Shown in pieces: positions 1 to 9,754 of a stretch of DNA of 64,000 bases. The translations under genes were made by a program, and so were the position numbers. The DNA comes from Diadophis punctatus similis. Lineage: Eukaryota > Chordata > Lepidosauria > Squamata > Dipsadidae. The stretch's first letter is position 1. The number at the start of each line of letters is the position of its first letter. The stretch covers positions 53,900,742-53,964,741 of the forward strand of contig JALIGW010000005.1 in the NCBI GenBank assembly GCA_023053685.1. Reading direction: 5' to 3'. A model generated the notes under the pieces. That model did no database searches. It saw nothing but the letters and a program-made list of their open reading frames with translations, and had not been told where the DNA came from.

Positions 1-271
1 CTATGTCATACCGTGCATAGTGCGCAAAAAGCAAGGTATAATAAAGGTGATGATTATATAGATATAGATATAGATATATACAGTAAGAATAACTACAGAC
101 CTGATAATAAAAGGGAAGAGGCTTAGGGTAGCTAATGCCAAATGAGAATAAAGTTCATTTGCTTTTAATAACTATGTAAAAGGATGAACAGGTGTAGCTT
201 GCCATATTTTAGGGGTGATAAGATGGATAAGTCATTTAATTTCCTGTTTATGCATATTCTATCTCATCCCA

Positions 272-628
272 GAAGGGACGCGGTGGTTCAGTGGCTAAGA
301 CACTGAGCGTGTCGATCGAAAGGTCGGCAGTTCAGCATTTCGAATCCTTAGTGCCGCTTAACGGAGTGATCTCCCGTTACTTGTCCCAGCTTCTACCAAC
401 CTAGCAGTTCGAAAGCACATAAAAAATGCAAGTAGAAAAATAGGGACCACCTTTGGTGGGAAGGTAACAGCGTTCTGTGCCCTTTGGCGTTTAGTCATGC
501 CGGCCACATGACCACAGAGACTTCTTTGGACAGCGCTGGCTCCTCGGCTTAGAAACGGAGATGAGCATCGCCCCTAAAGCTTGAAATGACTAGCACGCAT
601 GTGCGGGGGAACCTTTACCTTTACCTTT
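272..628 (+). mobile_element. Sauria-type SINE with 12-bp target duplication
   Basis: A tRNA-derived head (GGTTCAGTGGCTAAGAC box A, TTCGAATCC box B) leads into a tRNA-unrelated body and a Bov-B-like 3' tail ending in ACCTTTACCTTTACCTTT. Perfect 12-bp duplications TATCTCATCCCA lie at 260-271 and 629-640. The clean duplication indicates an intact, moderately young copy. This SINE class is restricted to squamates and is mobilised by Bov-B LINEs. Confidence 0.88.
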
Positions 629-754
629 TATCTCATCCCAAATAAGTTCACTATCCTTCCTTCACCACTGGAAAGCCCTCCCTTACAATATTGTCAGTTT
701 CTCCATGGAGAATACAGACTATTCAGAGAAGCGTGTGAATGGAAAGTACAAAAT

Positions 755-1076
755 AGCACTTAGCAATAACACTTAGACTTGTATACTGTTCCATAGTGCT
801 TAGAGAGTAGTTAACTGATTAACAGAGTTGGAAGGGACCTTGCTGGTCATCTAGTCCAACCCCCTGCCCAAGCAGGAGAGCCTTACATCTGCCTCTACCT
901 AGGATCGAACTCACAACCTCCTGATTGTGAAGCAAGAGCTCTATCTCTAGGCCACAGCAGCTGGGCTTTACAGCACTCTCTGAGCGATTTAGTGTCAACA
1001 TATTGCCCCCCAACAATCCAGAAACTCATTTTACTAACCTTGGAAGGATGGAAGGCTGAGTCAACCTTGAGCCGGT
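755..1076 (-). mobile_element. CORE-SINE (MIR-like, L2-type tail), minus strand, interrupted
   Basis: Segments 755-800 and about 961-1076 together match the CORE-SINE copies at 18485, 27962 and 30970: tail gcacttagcaataacactta, then cagcatattgccccc-like and ggctgagtcaaccttgagcc. A second SINE splits it between 801 and 960. The tRNA-like head is missing or degraded. Confidence 0.75.
801..960 (-). mobile_element. tRNA-derived SINE with CR1-type 3' tail, nested in the CORE-SINE
   Basis: Read on the minus strand, a tRNA-like head (GTGGCCTAGAGATAGAGCTC box A, GAGTTCGATCCTAGG box B) is followed at once by the CR1 3' end (GGGTTGGACTAGATGACC, CCCTTCCAACTCTGTT). A short TTAATCAGTTAACTACTCT tail follows. 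It interrupts the outer SINE inside its gtgctt/tacagc sequence. Confidence 0.75.
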
Positions 1077-1080
1077 CCTA

Positions 1081-2770
1081 TACTTCATCCCTGCATGTAT
1101 ATTATATTTGAGACTTGGCATACTAGATTTTTGGTGCACATCTTACCATGTGCAGGTATACATACAGTATATCTCTCCCTACTTTAGCAACAGGATTTGG
1201 AAAAGTTTTCCTAAGCATAAGTGAAAAGTACAATTCACATTTTACCAGTGTATGGAAGAATTTTCTAAAACAGAGGTGGAAAACCTGTGCCCCAAAGCAA
1301 TATGAGGTGCCCAACTTTGCTTTTAGTGGCCCTCTCTCTAAAATAAATTTGTGCCAGGTAAATGAAAAAAGAATACCTCCCCAAACTCCTTGGGGAGATC
1401 CCAGGCCTGGAGTAGTATCAAGAAAAATTGACCTGACTATAAAATAAAGCTAAAAGTCAGCTGTGATATAAGGGAATAGTTTCTCAGGAAATGTTAGTAA
1501 ATCTATGCATCTTGTTCCTTTTTGATCTTCATCTTCTTCCCTAACACCTGTTATCTTCTATTGTCCTTTGATTTTTCATCCCTTGTTAACTTGTTAATCC
1601 TCCTTCCTTAGGCCAAGCCAGATCTCAGCCAAATAATTCAAGCTGATCAACATTAATCACTATACTCTACTTCGCTATGAAAAAGCTAGGTTACACGATT
1701 GTTTCAAATTAGAATCCTTATGCAAACTATGTGTGCGGATTGGATGAGCGATTAATTCTTTCAAATTAGGAATTTGAACTTCATAATAACATAATAACAA
1801 GTGACATTTAGCAATGAATTTTAAAGAATGACACAGCCTTAAATTGGATCAGAATATTGTACATTGTGAAATGAAAAATGGAGTAAAAATGTTGGTCTTC
1901 CTTTATCATACATCTGATGAAGTTATACTTTTAAATAAAATGTGTTAGTCTAAAAAGGTGCTTCCAAGCTCCTCCTGATTTTATATATATTTGATAACCT
2001 AATTATTTGTGCTAGTTTACTTTTGATCTAATTAACACATACTTGTAGACTTACTGTTGAGAAACAGTTTGCAGGAACAAAGTAGAGATTAATAGGGGAT
2101 CAGGATATAGCTACCTGTCTTACACTACACTATGTACTGCAGCATGCCCCTTTTACCACCCTGAATGGGGCAGGCTAATCGCACTGGAGTGAGCCACTTT
2201 CTTGGATAGCCTGGACTCATGCCATGAAGGCTTTGAAGGTGATAACCAAATGAGATTTTATTAATTGGAGATTCTGAGATACATATGCATTTTTGCACTC
2301 TATTTCTCTGTGCTTCCAAATTACTTGTAAATCTTTAAGGTGATTCACAGTTCATTTGGAACTGATTTATTTTGGACATTTACCCAATATTTTAAATTCA
2401 GTGTATCTCTAATAGTGGGACTGTAATATGACAGGTCTACTTCTCAGGGCTCTGGGAAAACAAATAAAATCAATCTTTATTATTTTCATAGATCAGCCTG
2501 CTGGTAAACTACAGTACAATCATCCTCACATCTCTAGCCTTGGGGCCAGACATGTATCCATTAAGACCAACTATGGAAGGTGATTCATAGCAGAATCTTC
2601 TAAAAGCCAGCTATACATGTACTACAAGAAGAAATGTAGGGTTCCATTTAGAGAGTTGGCCTACATGACTGAAGACCAACATTTTGAGTAGCAGAACAAG
2701 AACAGAATAGAAAAACATAACAATTAATAGAATAATAGACACTGCAGAAGAATGTGTTCTGGTCCTTGAA
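1081..2770. other. Intergenic DNA, little recognisable
   Basis: A+T-rich sequence with no supported gene. Apart from the LINE remnant at 2150-2310 I see nothing I can name. Confidence 0.5.
2150..2310 (-). mobile_element. Old L2-like LINE remnant (antisense)
   Basis: Segments such as tgccatgaaggctttgaagg and gataaccaa are shared with the better preserved antisense LINE copy at 42800-43090. Strongly degraded, no frame left. Confidence 0.4.
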
Positions 2771-2883
2771 TACCGTATATTCCGGCGTATAAGACGACTG
2801 GGCGTATAAGACGACCCCCAACTTTTCCAGTTCAAATATAGAGTTTGGGATATACTCGCCGTATAAGACTACCCCTCCTACTA

Positions 2884-2958
2884 TCTTTCTTTTTCTTTCT
2901 GTCTTTCTTCCTTCCTAACATCTTTCTTTCTGTCTTTCTGTCTTTCTTCCTTCCTAAC

Positions 2959-3039
<81 letters not shown>

Positions 3040-3182
3040 TCCTTCTTTCTGTCTGTCTGTCTGTCTGTCTGTCTTCCTTCCTTCCTTCCTTCCTTCCTAC
3101 CTACCATCTTTCTTTCTTTCCTTCTCCTTCCTTCCTTCCTTCCTTCCTTCCTTCCTTCCTTCCTTCCTTCCTTCCTTCCTTC
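2884..3182 (+). repeat. Compound (TTTC)n/(TGTC)n/(TTCC)n microsatellite
   Basis: Pyrimidine-only tract of about 300 bp with TTTC, CTGT and CTTC blocks. The reading frames across it (Phe-Leu-Ser or Lys-Glu-Arg repeats) are not genes. Confidence 0.95.
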
Positions 3183-3550
3183 TCACATTTTATTGCATAC
3201 TTTCCTACAAGTAAGAATCCATCTGATGCCTTTGCTATGCATTTTATGACAAAGAACCAATAACAGGAACCCTTTTCTTCTACCTTGGATTTTTTTATTT
3301 CTTCACAATTGCAAGCTTTGTGATAGACAATTAGGCAACATATATCTTTACTGTGAAAACTACTTTGCTCTCTGTAGAACAAATGAAGAAAGTTTCTGGC
3401 AACCCTCCAATATTGTCCAATAGGGACAATGGGATATTGAGAGAATCCCTGTCTTTGTGCTGTTTAATTTGTTGCTGCTGTAGCAGCTTCCTTGCTCCAA
3501 AGTGATATTTGTCTTTGAGTTGGTGGTTTCCATCATAGCATTGGTAATGA

Positions 3551-3555
3551 TTCTC

Positions 3556-3652
<97 letters not shown>
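3551..3652 (+). repeat. (TTTC)n microsatellite
   Basis: About 25 CTTT units, one interruption near 3621. Confidence 0.95.
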
Positions 3653-3775
3653 CCCTGCAAACCAATCCCCACCGTGGCTCCTTTCTCCCTCGCCCAGCCC
3701 TCTTCCAAGACGCCAAGTGCGGGGAACCGCACCAAGCGAGGTAGGTGGGTGGGTTGCTCCCCTCCCCTTGGAGGA

Positions 3776-4247
3776 AGAAGGAGCCTCTGTCGCTGTCTCT
3801 CGCGGGGTTCCAGCCACCCGACTGAGTCCCCGACCGCGGCACCGGCAGGGTTAACGCGCATGGGAGGGAAGGAGAGAGCGCGCTACCACCGCCGCTGCTA
3901 CTTTCGCTGCTCCACTATTTCTTTGGTGGGCGCGCGCGGGAGGAACCGCTGAGCAGAGGCACCAGGCGAGCGGGGTGAGAGGCGTGGGGATGCCAGAAGT
4001 GGCGGCGGCGGCAGCAGGCTCCTGCCCGCGTCTCCCACCCGCCTCTTGCCTTAAGCTGCCGGGCGCCTCTGCTCCATGGTCCCTCCCGCGCGCGCCCACC
4101 AAAGAAATATCGGAGCGGTGAAAGCAGCAGTGGCGGCGGTAGCGCGCTCTCTCCTTCCCTCCCATGCGCATTAACCCTGCCGGTGCCGCGGTCAGAGACT
4201 CAGTAGGGTGGCTGGAGCCCCGCGACAGACAGCGACAGAGGCTCCTT
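3776..4247. repeat. Long imperfect hairpin, arms about 183 bp, loop about 104 bp
   Basis: Arm 3776-3960 is the reverse complement of 4065-4247 with few mismatches; for example gttaacgcgcatgggaggga (3850) pairs with tccctcccatgcgcattaac (4155). The arms are G+C- and CpG-rich, unlike the surrounding DNA. It lies inside the 2771-4448 element. Confidence 0.88.
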
Positions 4248-4463
4248 CCCAGCAGGAGACGGAGGTTGGCGGCGGGGCTCCGGGGCTTCTTCAGCCGCTT
4301 GGCTGGAGAACGGCGGGGATGTGGCCATGGCCGTTTTTGAGCTCCCCCCGGCTCAGAATTTTCAGTACCCGGCGTATAAGACGACCCCCGACTTTTGAGA
4401 AGATTTTCAAGGGGTAAAAAGTCGTCTTATACGCCGGCACATACGGTATATTTCAGACAGTGC

Positions 4464-4522
4464 GAATGAATGAATGAATGAATGAATGAATGAATGAATG
4501 AATGAATGAATGAATGAATGAA
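4464..4522 (+). repeat. (GAAT)n microsatellite
   Basis: About 14 TGAA units just outside the right end of the TACCGT-type element. Confidence 0.93.
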
Positions 4523-5328
4523 TTCCTCTCACGAGATCATGAAACCTTGCAATGTTTTGCTCGACATCTTATGTCATTTTAGGACACTTTATTTTGTTCA
4601 TTATGTTTATTTAAACATAAAGGGAAATGTTTTTAAATTAAATTTGGATTCCTGTGGATGACATTTATACAAGCCATATGTGCCATAGTGTTCGCTGATG
4701 CCATATTACTAATTAATATACTTTATGATGGTCTTTAAAAGGTTTTGGTAATAATGTAGCATTCTTCATGGTGGAAAATGTTGGGAGATGCTGGTCAAAA
4801 TACTTTTTCTTGTAATTTGAACCCACTAATTTGGATTAATTATAGTTTTATTTACTATGTGCTAAATGCAATATAGACCTAGAATTAAACAATGGAAACG
4901 ATAATCTACTTCAATCAGTTATAACATCATAATATAAAATAAGAGAGTTCTAAATGAGAAGATTAATTATAGATTAGCCTTTAAACATTTAAAGTAACAA
5001 GTAAAACTTTATTTATTTAAAGTAACCTCATAGGGATCCATAAAAAAGCAGCCTTCTAGAGTGTTTTTTAAATTATTATTTTACTGTTCCAAATTCCTGG
5101 CATGGGTCTATTCTACACAACCAGAAAAACTCTTAGACACAACGTTGTTAGTCTAGTATGTGATAGAACCAAATAACCCTGGCCCAATAATTGAGCCAAG
5201 AGCATGTGTTCATGAATCACTTGCTGATGGGTGTGTCCATAAGCAGAGCATGATGTGTCAGCAGCATAAATTTGTCCAGTATCTTTGTTGAGTTCCCAAC
5301 CATTATAACAATTGTCTATAAAAAAACA
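4523..5328. other. Intergenic DNA, nothing recognised
   Basis: A+T-rich, no long frame, no clear repeat ends. Confidence 0.5.
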
Positions 5329-5421
5329 TGCCTAATCATCAAAACCATAAATCACAAATTCATTTTTACAGAAAAATCCCATAAGAGGTTTCAAGTCAGC
5401 AATAAATGTAGATAGTATCTT
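5329..5421 (-). mobile_element. L1 LINE ORF2 C-terminal fragment, minus strand
   Basis: On the minus strand it encodes ILSTFIADLKPLMGFF and FVIYGFDD followed by a stop, the C-terminal end of squamate L1 ORF2. Nearly identical to 7120-7213. Confidence 0.65.
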
Positions 5422-5479
5422 TGTATGTATGTTTTTTAATAAATTCTTTTTAAAATTTTTATTAAATCTTTTATATTGT

Positions 5480-5580
5480 TTAGTGGTTCTTGACATATTG
5501 TACGCCGCCCTGAGTCCCCAGGGAGTAGGGCGGCATATAAGAACTCTAAAATAAAATAAATAAAAAATAAATAAATAAAC
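5480..5580 (+). mobile_element. L2-clade LINE 3' tail
   Basis: Contains acgccgccctgagtcccc and agggcggcatataag followed by (AAATA)n, the typical L2 3' end of reptiles. Confidence 0.75.
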
Positions 5581-5639
5581 ATGTAAGGATAAAATAAGAA
5601 AGATCCAGAATAGTATGAACAGCCGTATTCTGAAAACAA

Positions 5640-6140
5640 ATGAAATTGTAAAAAGAGGTCTTATGAACCCAGCCAACAGGATGCTGCAATAATTCAAGCA
5701 AGACACAACCAGGCCATGGACCAAAATCTTGGCAGCCTCAGTAGTGAGGCACTGGTGGATTCTATAAATTGTCATTAAATGGAAACAGTAGGTTTTCACA
5801 TTTTTAATAAAAGATTTTAAGGACAGTCTATCACTAGTGTATACTGTTAGGTGCCTAACAATTGGCAAGACAAGCAACTTGAAATGCCAATGAAAATAGG
5901 AAAGGATAAGAAGATTAGTGTAGAACACAATAATATTTGTTTTATTCATCTTCGGTTTAAGACGGGGAGCACATCCAATCTGAAATCCTGCCTAGGCAGA
6001 TGAAAAGACATACTCATACAATATAATATCATCCTGAGCAAACACAGATAAATAGATCTGAAAGTCACCATATATATTATACTTTAACTTTGAATATAAA
6101 ATCAGAGTATGGAATGTATAAGAAATCCAATGCCGAGCTC
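5640..6140 (-). mobile_element. Old LINE-derived sequence (antisense)
   Basis: Phrases such as aaaatcttggcagcctcagt and ggtttaagacggggagcaca belong to the antisense of a widely dispersed degenerate reptile LINE, as I recall it. No open frame survives. Family assignment is tentative. Confidence 0.35.
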
Positions 6141-6589
6141 TGACAAATTCTCACTGACAGCAGAAAGGACTAAGAATTTACCTTTTGAGAAAGATAAGAT
6201 TGTAATTATTGAAATGCCATACTTGTCAAGGGAAGTCCATTGTTACAGTAAAATATTTGGTGGTCCAAGGTGTAAAAAACCAGCAAATAGTTTCAATAGC
6301 ACTAGTAATAATGATTCATCGTGGCCTCTGGCAGGTTAATATGAGCCAATGTGAACTCCATAGAGTATCCTGCATGAAAACATAATTGGAGTGGGTCCTA
6401 GAGATACCGGTATAAAGGTGAAGCAAGAACTGAGAACTATTATTTCAAGAACATTGTATTAAAAAAAGGGAAGGGGAAGCAATGGGTGGAAGTTAAATTG
6501 AACACAAGGATCAAATTAGGACTTTTTAACAAATAGCATATATAAACCTGTCTTTCAGACTCAGGAAAATCCTAATCCTTTTTCTGGTG

Positions 6590-6870
6590 CAAATTCAGTT
6601 GGCGTGGTCAGATCAGGTCGAAGAATGTTTTTTAAAAGTACCTAGGTGCCAGGTCATATATGGCTTTATAGTTCAAAACAAGCATTTTAGGCTGCACCCA
6701 TTGAAAGTCAATATAGAGGCCCAAGCATAGGTGAAATGAGCTATTGACAAATCATGCCATATAACCAGGTTGCTGTATACTGAATCAATTGCAGTTTCTA
6801 TATGATCTTCAAATGTAATTCCATGTGTAGTCCATTGCAGTAGTGAAACCAATGATGTGGACAAGATTTA
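6590..6870 (-). mobile_element. Old L2-like LINE remnant (antisense)
   Basis: Sequence such as tggctttatagttcaaaaca and ctgaatcaattgcagtttct resembles the antisense LINE at 42800-43090. Degenerate. Confidence 0.4.
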
Positions 6871-6940
6871 ACTATAGTGAGGTAATTCTGTTTCAAAAAG
6901 AACAGCAGTATATACTTTACTGGCTATTTTAATTATATAT

Positions 6941-6963
6941 ACATACATACATACATACATACA

Positions 6964-6992
<29 letters not shown>
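6941..6992 (+). repeat. (ACAT)n microsatellite
   Basis: About 13 units of ATAC, abutting the 3' end of a minus-strand L1 fragment. Confidence 0.94.
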
Positions 6993-6994
<2 letters not shown>

Positions 6995-7290
6995 TCATTA
7001 AAACTTTTTAAACAGAATATAAAAATTGTCATTAAATGGATTTTAAACTAATATAAAGTAAGGAAAAAGAAAAAAGGAAGAAAGCAAAGTGAAAGCAAAA
7101 TGTACAAGGAAAAAAATACCTGCCTAATCATCAAAACCATAAATCACAAATTCATTTTTACGGAAAAATCCCATAAGAGGTTTCAAGTCAGCAATAAATG
7201 TAGATAGTATCTTTTCTCTAATCAAAGTTGGTTTATCCATCTCAGCAATATGTCAATTTCACCAACCATTCTTCCATAGTGGATAATGTT
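6993..7290 (-). mobile_element. L1 LINE 3' end (ORF2 C-terminus and 3' UTR), minus strand
   Basis: On the minus strand, remains of EEWLVK-like sequence (7215-7290) lead into TFIADLKPLMGFFRKN and FVIYGFDD-stop (7120-7213), then a pyrimidine-rich 3' UTR ending near 6993 in ttttaatgaat. Several frameshifts. Confidence 0.65.
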
Positions 7291-7299
7291 GAATTTTTC

Positions 7300-7410
7300 C
7301 ATCTCTCTCTATATATAATATTGCTGCAGATTAAATTGTACACCCCTCCCAAAGCCCCTTTCTGAGAGAGACGGGCGGTTAAAAATGGCTGTGAAAAAAT
7401 AATAAATATT
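7300..7410 (+). mobile_element. L2-like LINE 3' tail fragment
   Basis: acgggcggttaaaaatgg followed by aataataaat resembles an L2-type 3' end. Short and degraded. Confidence 0.35.
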
Positions 7411-8374
7411 TCAAAGATGAAATGATCTTTGTATCTTACAACACATAAACCCTAGTGTTAAGAAGAGGGCGATAATCTTAAAATTTGAACATTTGGGAAG
7501 TGAACCAAATCTGTGGTCATCTGGTAGTTCCCATCAACTTTGTTTAATCCCTTTAAAATCACTAGTAATTTGCACATTGAGATAGCAGCTTGGTCTTAAA
7601 AAAAATAAATCAAGCAAACTCATCTAATAAATCAAAAGGCAATATGTGCCTTCAGATCGTAAAACACCTCTCCCAGCATGCTTTGCCATTGATTACGGGA
7701 TTACAGGTGGCTGTGTATTGAAATTTACCACACATTTGGAAGGATAGAATGCCCAAGGCTCTGTCCTAAACACTTTGTTTCATGGAAACAAATTGCACTT
7801 GATCCCTTGAGTTACAATTGCATAGGCAAATATTCTGAACTGTTAATTTGGCTCTCAAAATCGTTAAGATAAAAAAAAGAACAAGTAACCAATATTCAAT
7901 GGGGGATCAGACTGTAGAGCTTCTTGTCCAGGATTGTCTGAACTGCCAAAATGCAGACAGCTCTGTGTCACCATCTACTGGTTGCCTGGATTTTGGCAGC
8001 CCAGACTCTGTTGCCTTGGGGATCTTTAGTCAAAAGCATACGCCAGGCGCCTATATAATGTAGTGCCCCGTTTGATAAGGCATGTCCTACTTAAGGCTGC
8101 CAAATCCTGGAAAACACCACGTGGCAGAAAAGAAACAAAATTTCCTAAACATGGAAATGTCTCCTTCACTAGTTCTCTGGCCGTTTTTCCCCATACTGGG
8201 CTACCAAAGCTGGTGTGGGAAATAAAGCAAAGATTATAAGTGAAATCCATTGTGGAAGTGGGTAAACATTTGACTTTAATGTGGATTCAAACAAGTTAAA
8301 AACCCAGCAGACTCATAAATGTAGTTCTGGCAGCAGGGGAAGCACTTTCCTCATTAGAAAAAACCTCGAGGCAA
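7411..8374. other. Intergenic DNA upstream of the TSC22D2 CpG island
   Basis: No repeat ends seen. The absence of obvious transposons over nearly 1 kb next to the promoter may reflect regulatory function, but no specific element can be shown. Confidence 0.4.
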
Positions 8375-8383
8375 AGAGGCGGC

Positions 8384-8390
8384 TATAAAA
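8384..8390 (+). promoter_or_regulatory. TATA-like box upstream of the CpG island
   Basis: TATAAAA in the context ggctataaaag. If used, transcription would begin near 8415, giving a 5' UTR of about 1.3 kb. CpG-island genes often lack a TATA box, so this may be incidental. Confidence 0.35.
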
Positions 8391-9115
8391 GTTATAGTAT
8401 AACTTAGTCGGGCGTGTCACATCCTAAAGATAAAAGTGCCACAACCGGGGCAGATAAAACTTCGACGTGGAGAACAAGCAGGAACGTAAAAAAAAAAAGG
8501 CACCACATAATTCCTACCCTCGCTTCCCCCCTACCCCCCATCCCGGGAAGATACCAAGTCTCCTGAGAGAAAGAGAAGGCGAGGTGGAGGCAGTGGAATA
8601 TTCCAAACGGTTAACATGACGATCGCGAAGGGGAGGGGTTTTGCCTCAGAGAAGTCACGCTCCGCTCCCTCCCTCCAGCTCGCCCGCCCCTTTCTCGGCC
8701 GGATGAAATTTCTCACCCGCTCGAGTTGGAGAGGGGCGCGTCCGCTCGTGCTGATGTCAGCGCGCGCCCCTGCGTGGGGGGCGGAGACAAGTGAGGCTGC
8801 CGCAGTAGCAGCCCTGCTCCAGTTCCCAGCCTGCCCCGCGGCTCCATTTGAGCCCCATCTTGAGCGAGGGGAGTGAGCAGTTTGAATTTCAGCTCCTTCG
8901 GCGGCGCAGGGGAACGGAGCGTGCGCGGCGCTTTTCAGAAAAGGGGGAAAGGAGGCCGGCCGCTCCGCCTCGCTGCCACCTGGCTCGGCAGACGGGAGAA
9001 ATTGCTCTGGCGGCACAGAGCGAGCGACCCCGCCGTGTCTAAGAGGCCCGCCCGCCTGAGGGGGCCGCTGTGACCGGACTCGTTCTCGTCCCCTCTTTTC
9101 TTTCCTCCCCAGAAG

Positions 9116-9145
9116 ATGATGCGTCTGGTGCTGATCTCCAGGTAG
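9116..9145 (+). other. Candidate upstream ORF 1 in the TSC22D2 5' UTR
   Basis: Two consecutive ATG codons (9116 and 9119) open a nine-codon frame, MMRLVLISR, ending at TAG 9143-9145. It sits directly after a splice-acceptor-like tract, so whether it is in the mature mRNA is uncertain. Confidence 0.3.
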
Positions 9146-9565
9146 AGCGGGGAGGCAGGGCGGCCTGCGCCTCAGGGACGCCTCGCCGGCTGCCGCCGCC
9201 GCCGCCCCTCTCAGAAAGCTTGCGGACGGATAAGTGGCGTTGGTCCGCCTTGGGAATCCCGGGTCTGGCCGGAAGGCCGGCAGCGGAGCGGCTTGAGTGA
9301 TAGCGCCACCCCGGCCGCGCAACCCGAGAACGGCTGCGAAAGGAACCTCAGCTGCGAAAGGGGACAGCGGAACTCGCGGAGAGGCGAGAAGAGGAGAAGA
9401 AGGAGGTGGCGGCGCCGCCGCCTGCCCGCCGAGGGGCCCGCCGCTTTACTCAAGGGGAGGAAGAGGAGGAGCCCGGCCGCCGCCCCCCTTCCCTTTTTGC
9501 CTCGTCTCCAACCCCAGGCCTGGTGACCGCCTGCTGAGCCCGGACTGCGTCGGGAGGCCGGAGGA

Positions 9566-9607
9566 ATGTGCGAGACGGCCAGCGACTGCGCCGTAGAGAG
9601 AACGTGA
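9566..9607 (+). other. Candidate upstream ORF 2 in the TSC22D2 5' UTR
   Basis: ATG at 9566 opens a 13-codon frame (MCETASDCAVERT) closed by TGA 9605-9607, about 150 bases before the main start. It ends before the main ATG, so reinitiation is possible. It could lower translation of TSC22D2 if the region is transcribed. Confidence 0.4.
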
Positions 9608-9754
9608 TCCTCCTCCTCGCTACGCCCGGCCAGGCTCGTGTGGTGGCCAGCTCGGACCCCTTTCAAGGTCCTCACCTAGTTTTTCGTCGACTCCGGCGAG
9701 GGCAGGTGGGCGGAACCCCTGACTTCTCACCCGCGTCTCTCTCGCGAAGGAACC

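Larger units (their letters stand above)
2771..4448. mobile_element. TACCGT-type terminal-inverted-repeat element with microsatellites and long hairpin
   Basis: Ends are inverted repeats: TACCGTATATTCCGGCGTAT at 2771 and the complement of TACCGTATGTGCCGGCGTAT at 4448; about 25 of 28 bases pair. A second GGCGTATAAGACGACCCC motif occurs inside each end. The interior holds two (TTTC)n arrays and a G+C-rich foldback, and no transposase. A TA duplication is possible but cannot be told apart from the repeat itself. Superfamily not assigned; nonautonomous. Confidence 0.7.
8375..9754 (+). promoter_or_regulatory. TSC22D2: CpG-rich promoter region and 5' UTR of TSC22D2
   Basis: The sequence changes sharply from A+T-rich to G+C- and CpG-rich at about 8500 and stays so into exon 1, as expected of a CpG-island promoter. 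A TATA-like CTATAAAAG lies at 8383-8391, just upstream of the island. GC-box-like and CRE-half-like motifs (TGATGTCAG near 8753) occur. A polypyrimidine tract ending ctccccag at about 9112 and gtag/gtggg sites downstream could support splicing within the 5' UTR. The transcription start cannot be placed from sequence alone. Confidence 0.75.

Noticed and set aside
2832..3861. Lys-Glu-Arg or Phe-Leu-Ser repeat proteins
   Set aside because: They are translations of TTTC, TTCC and GAAA microsatellites.
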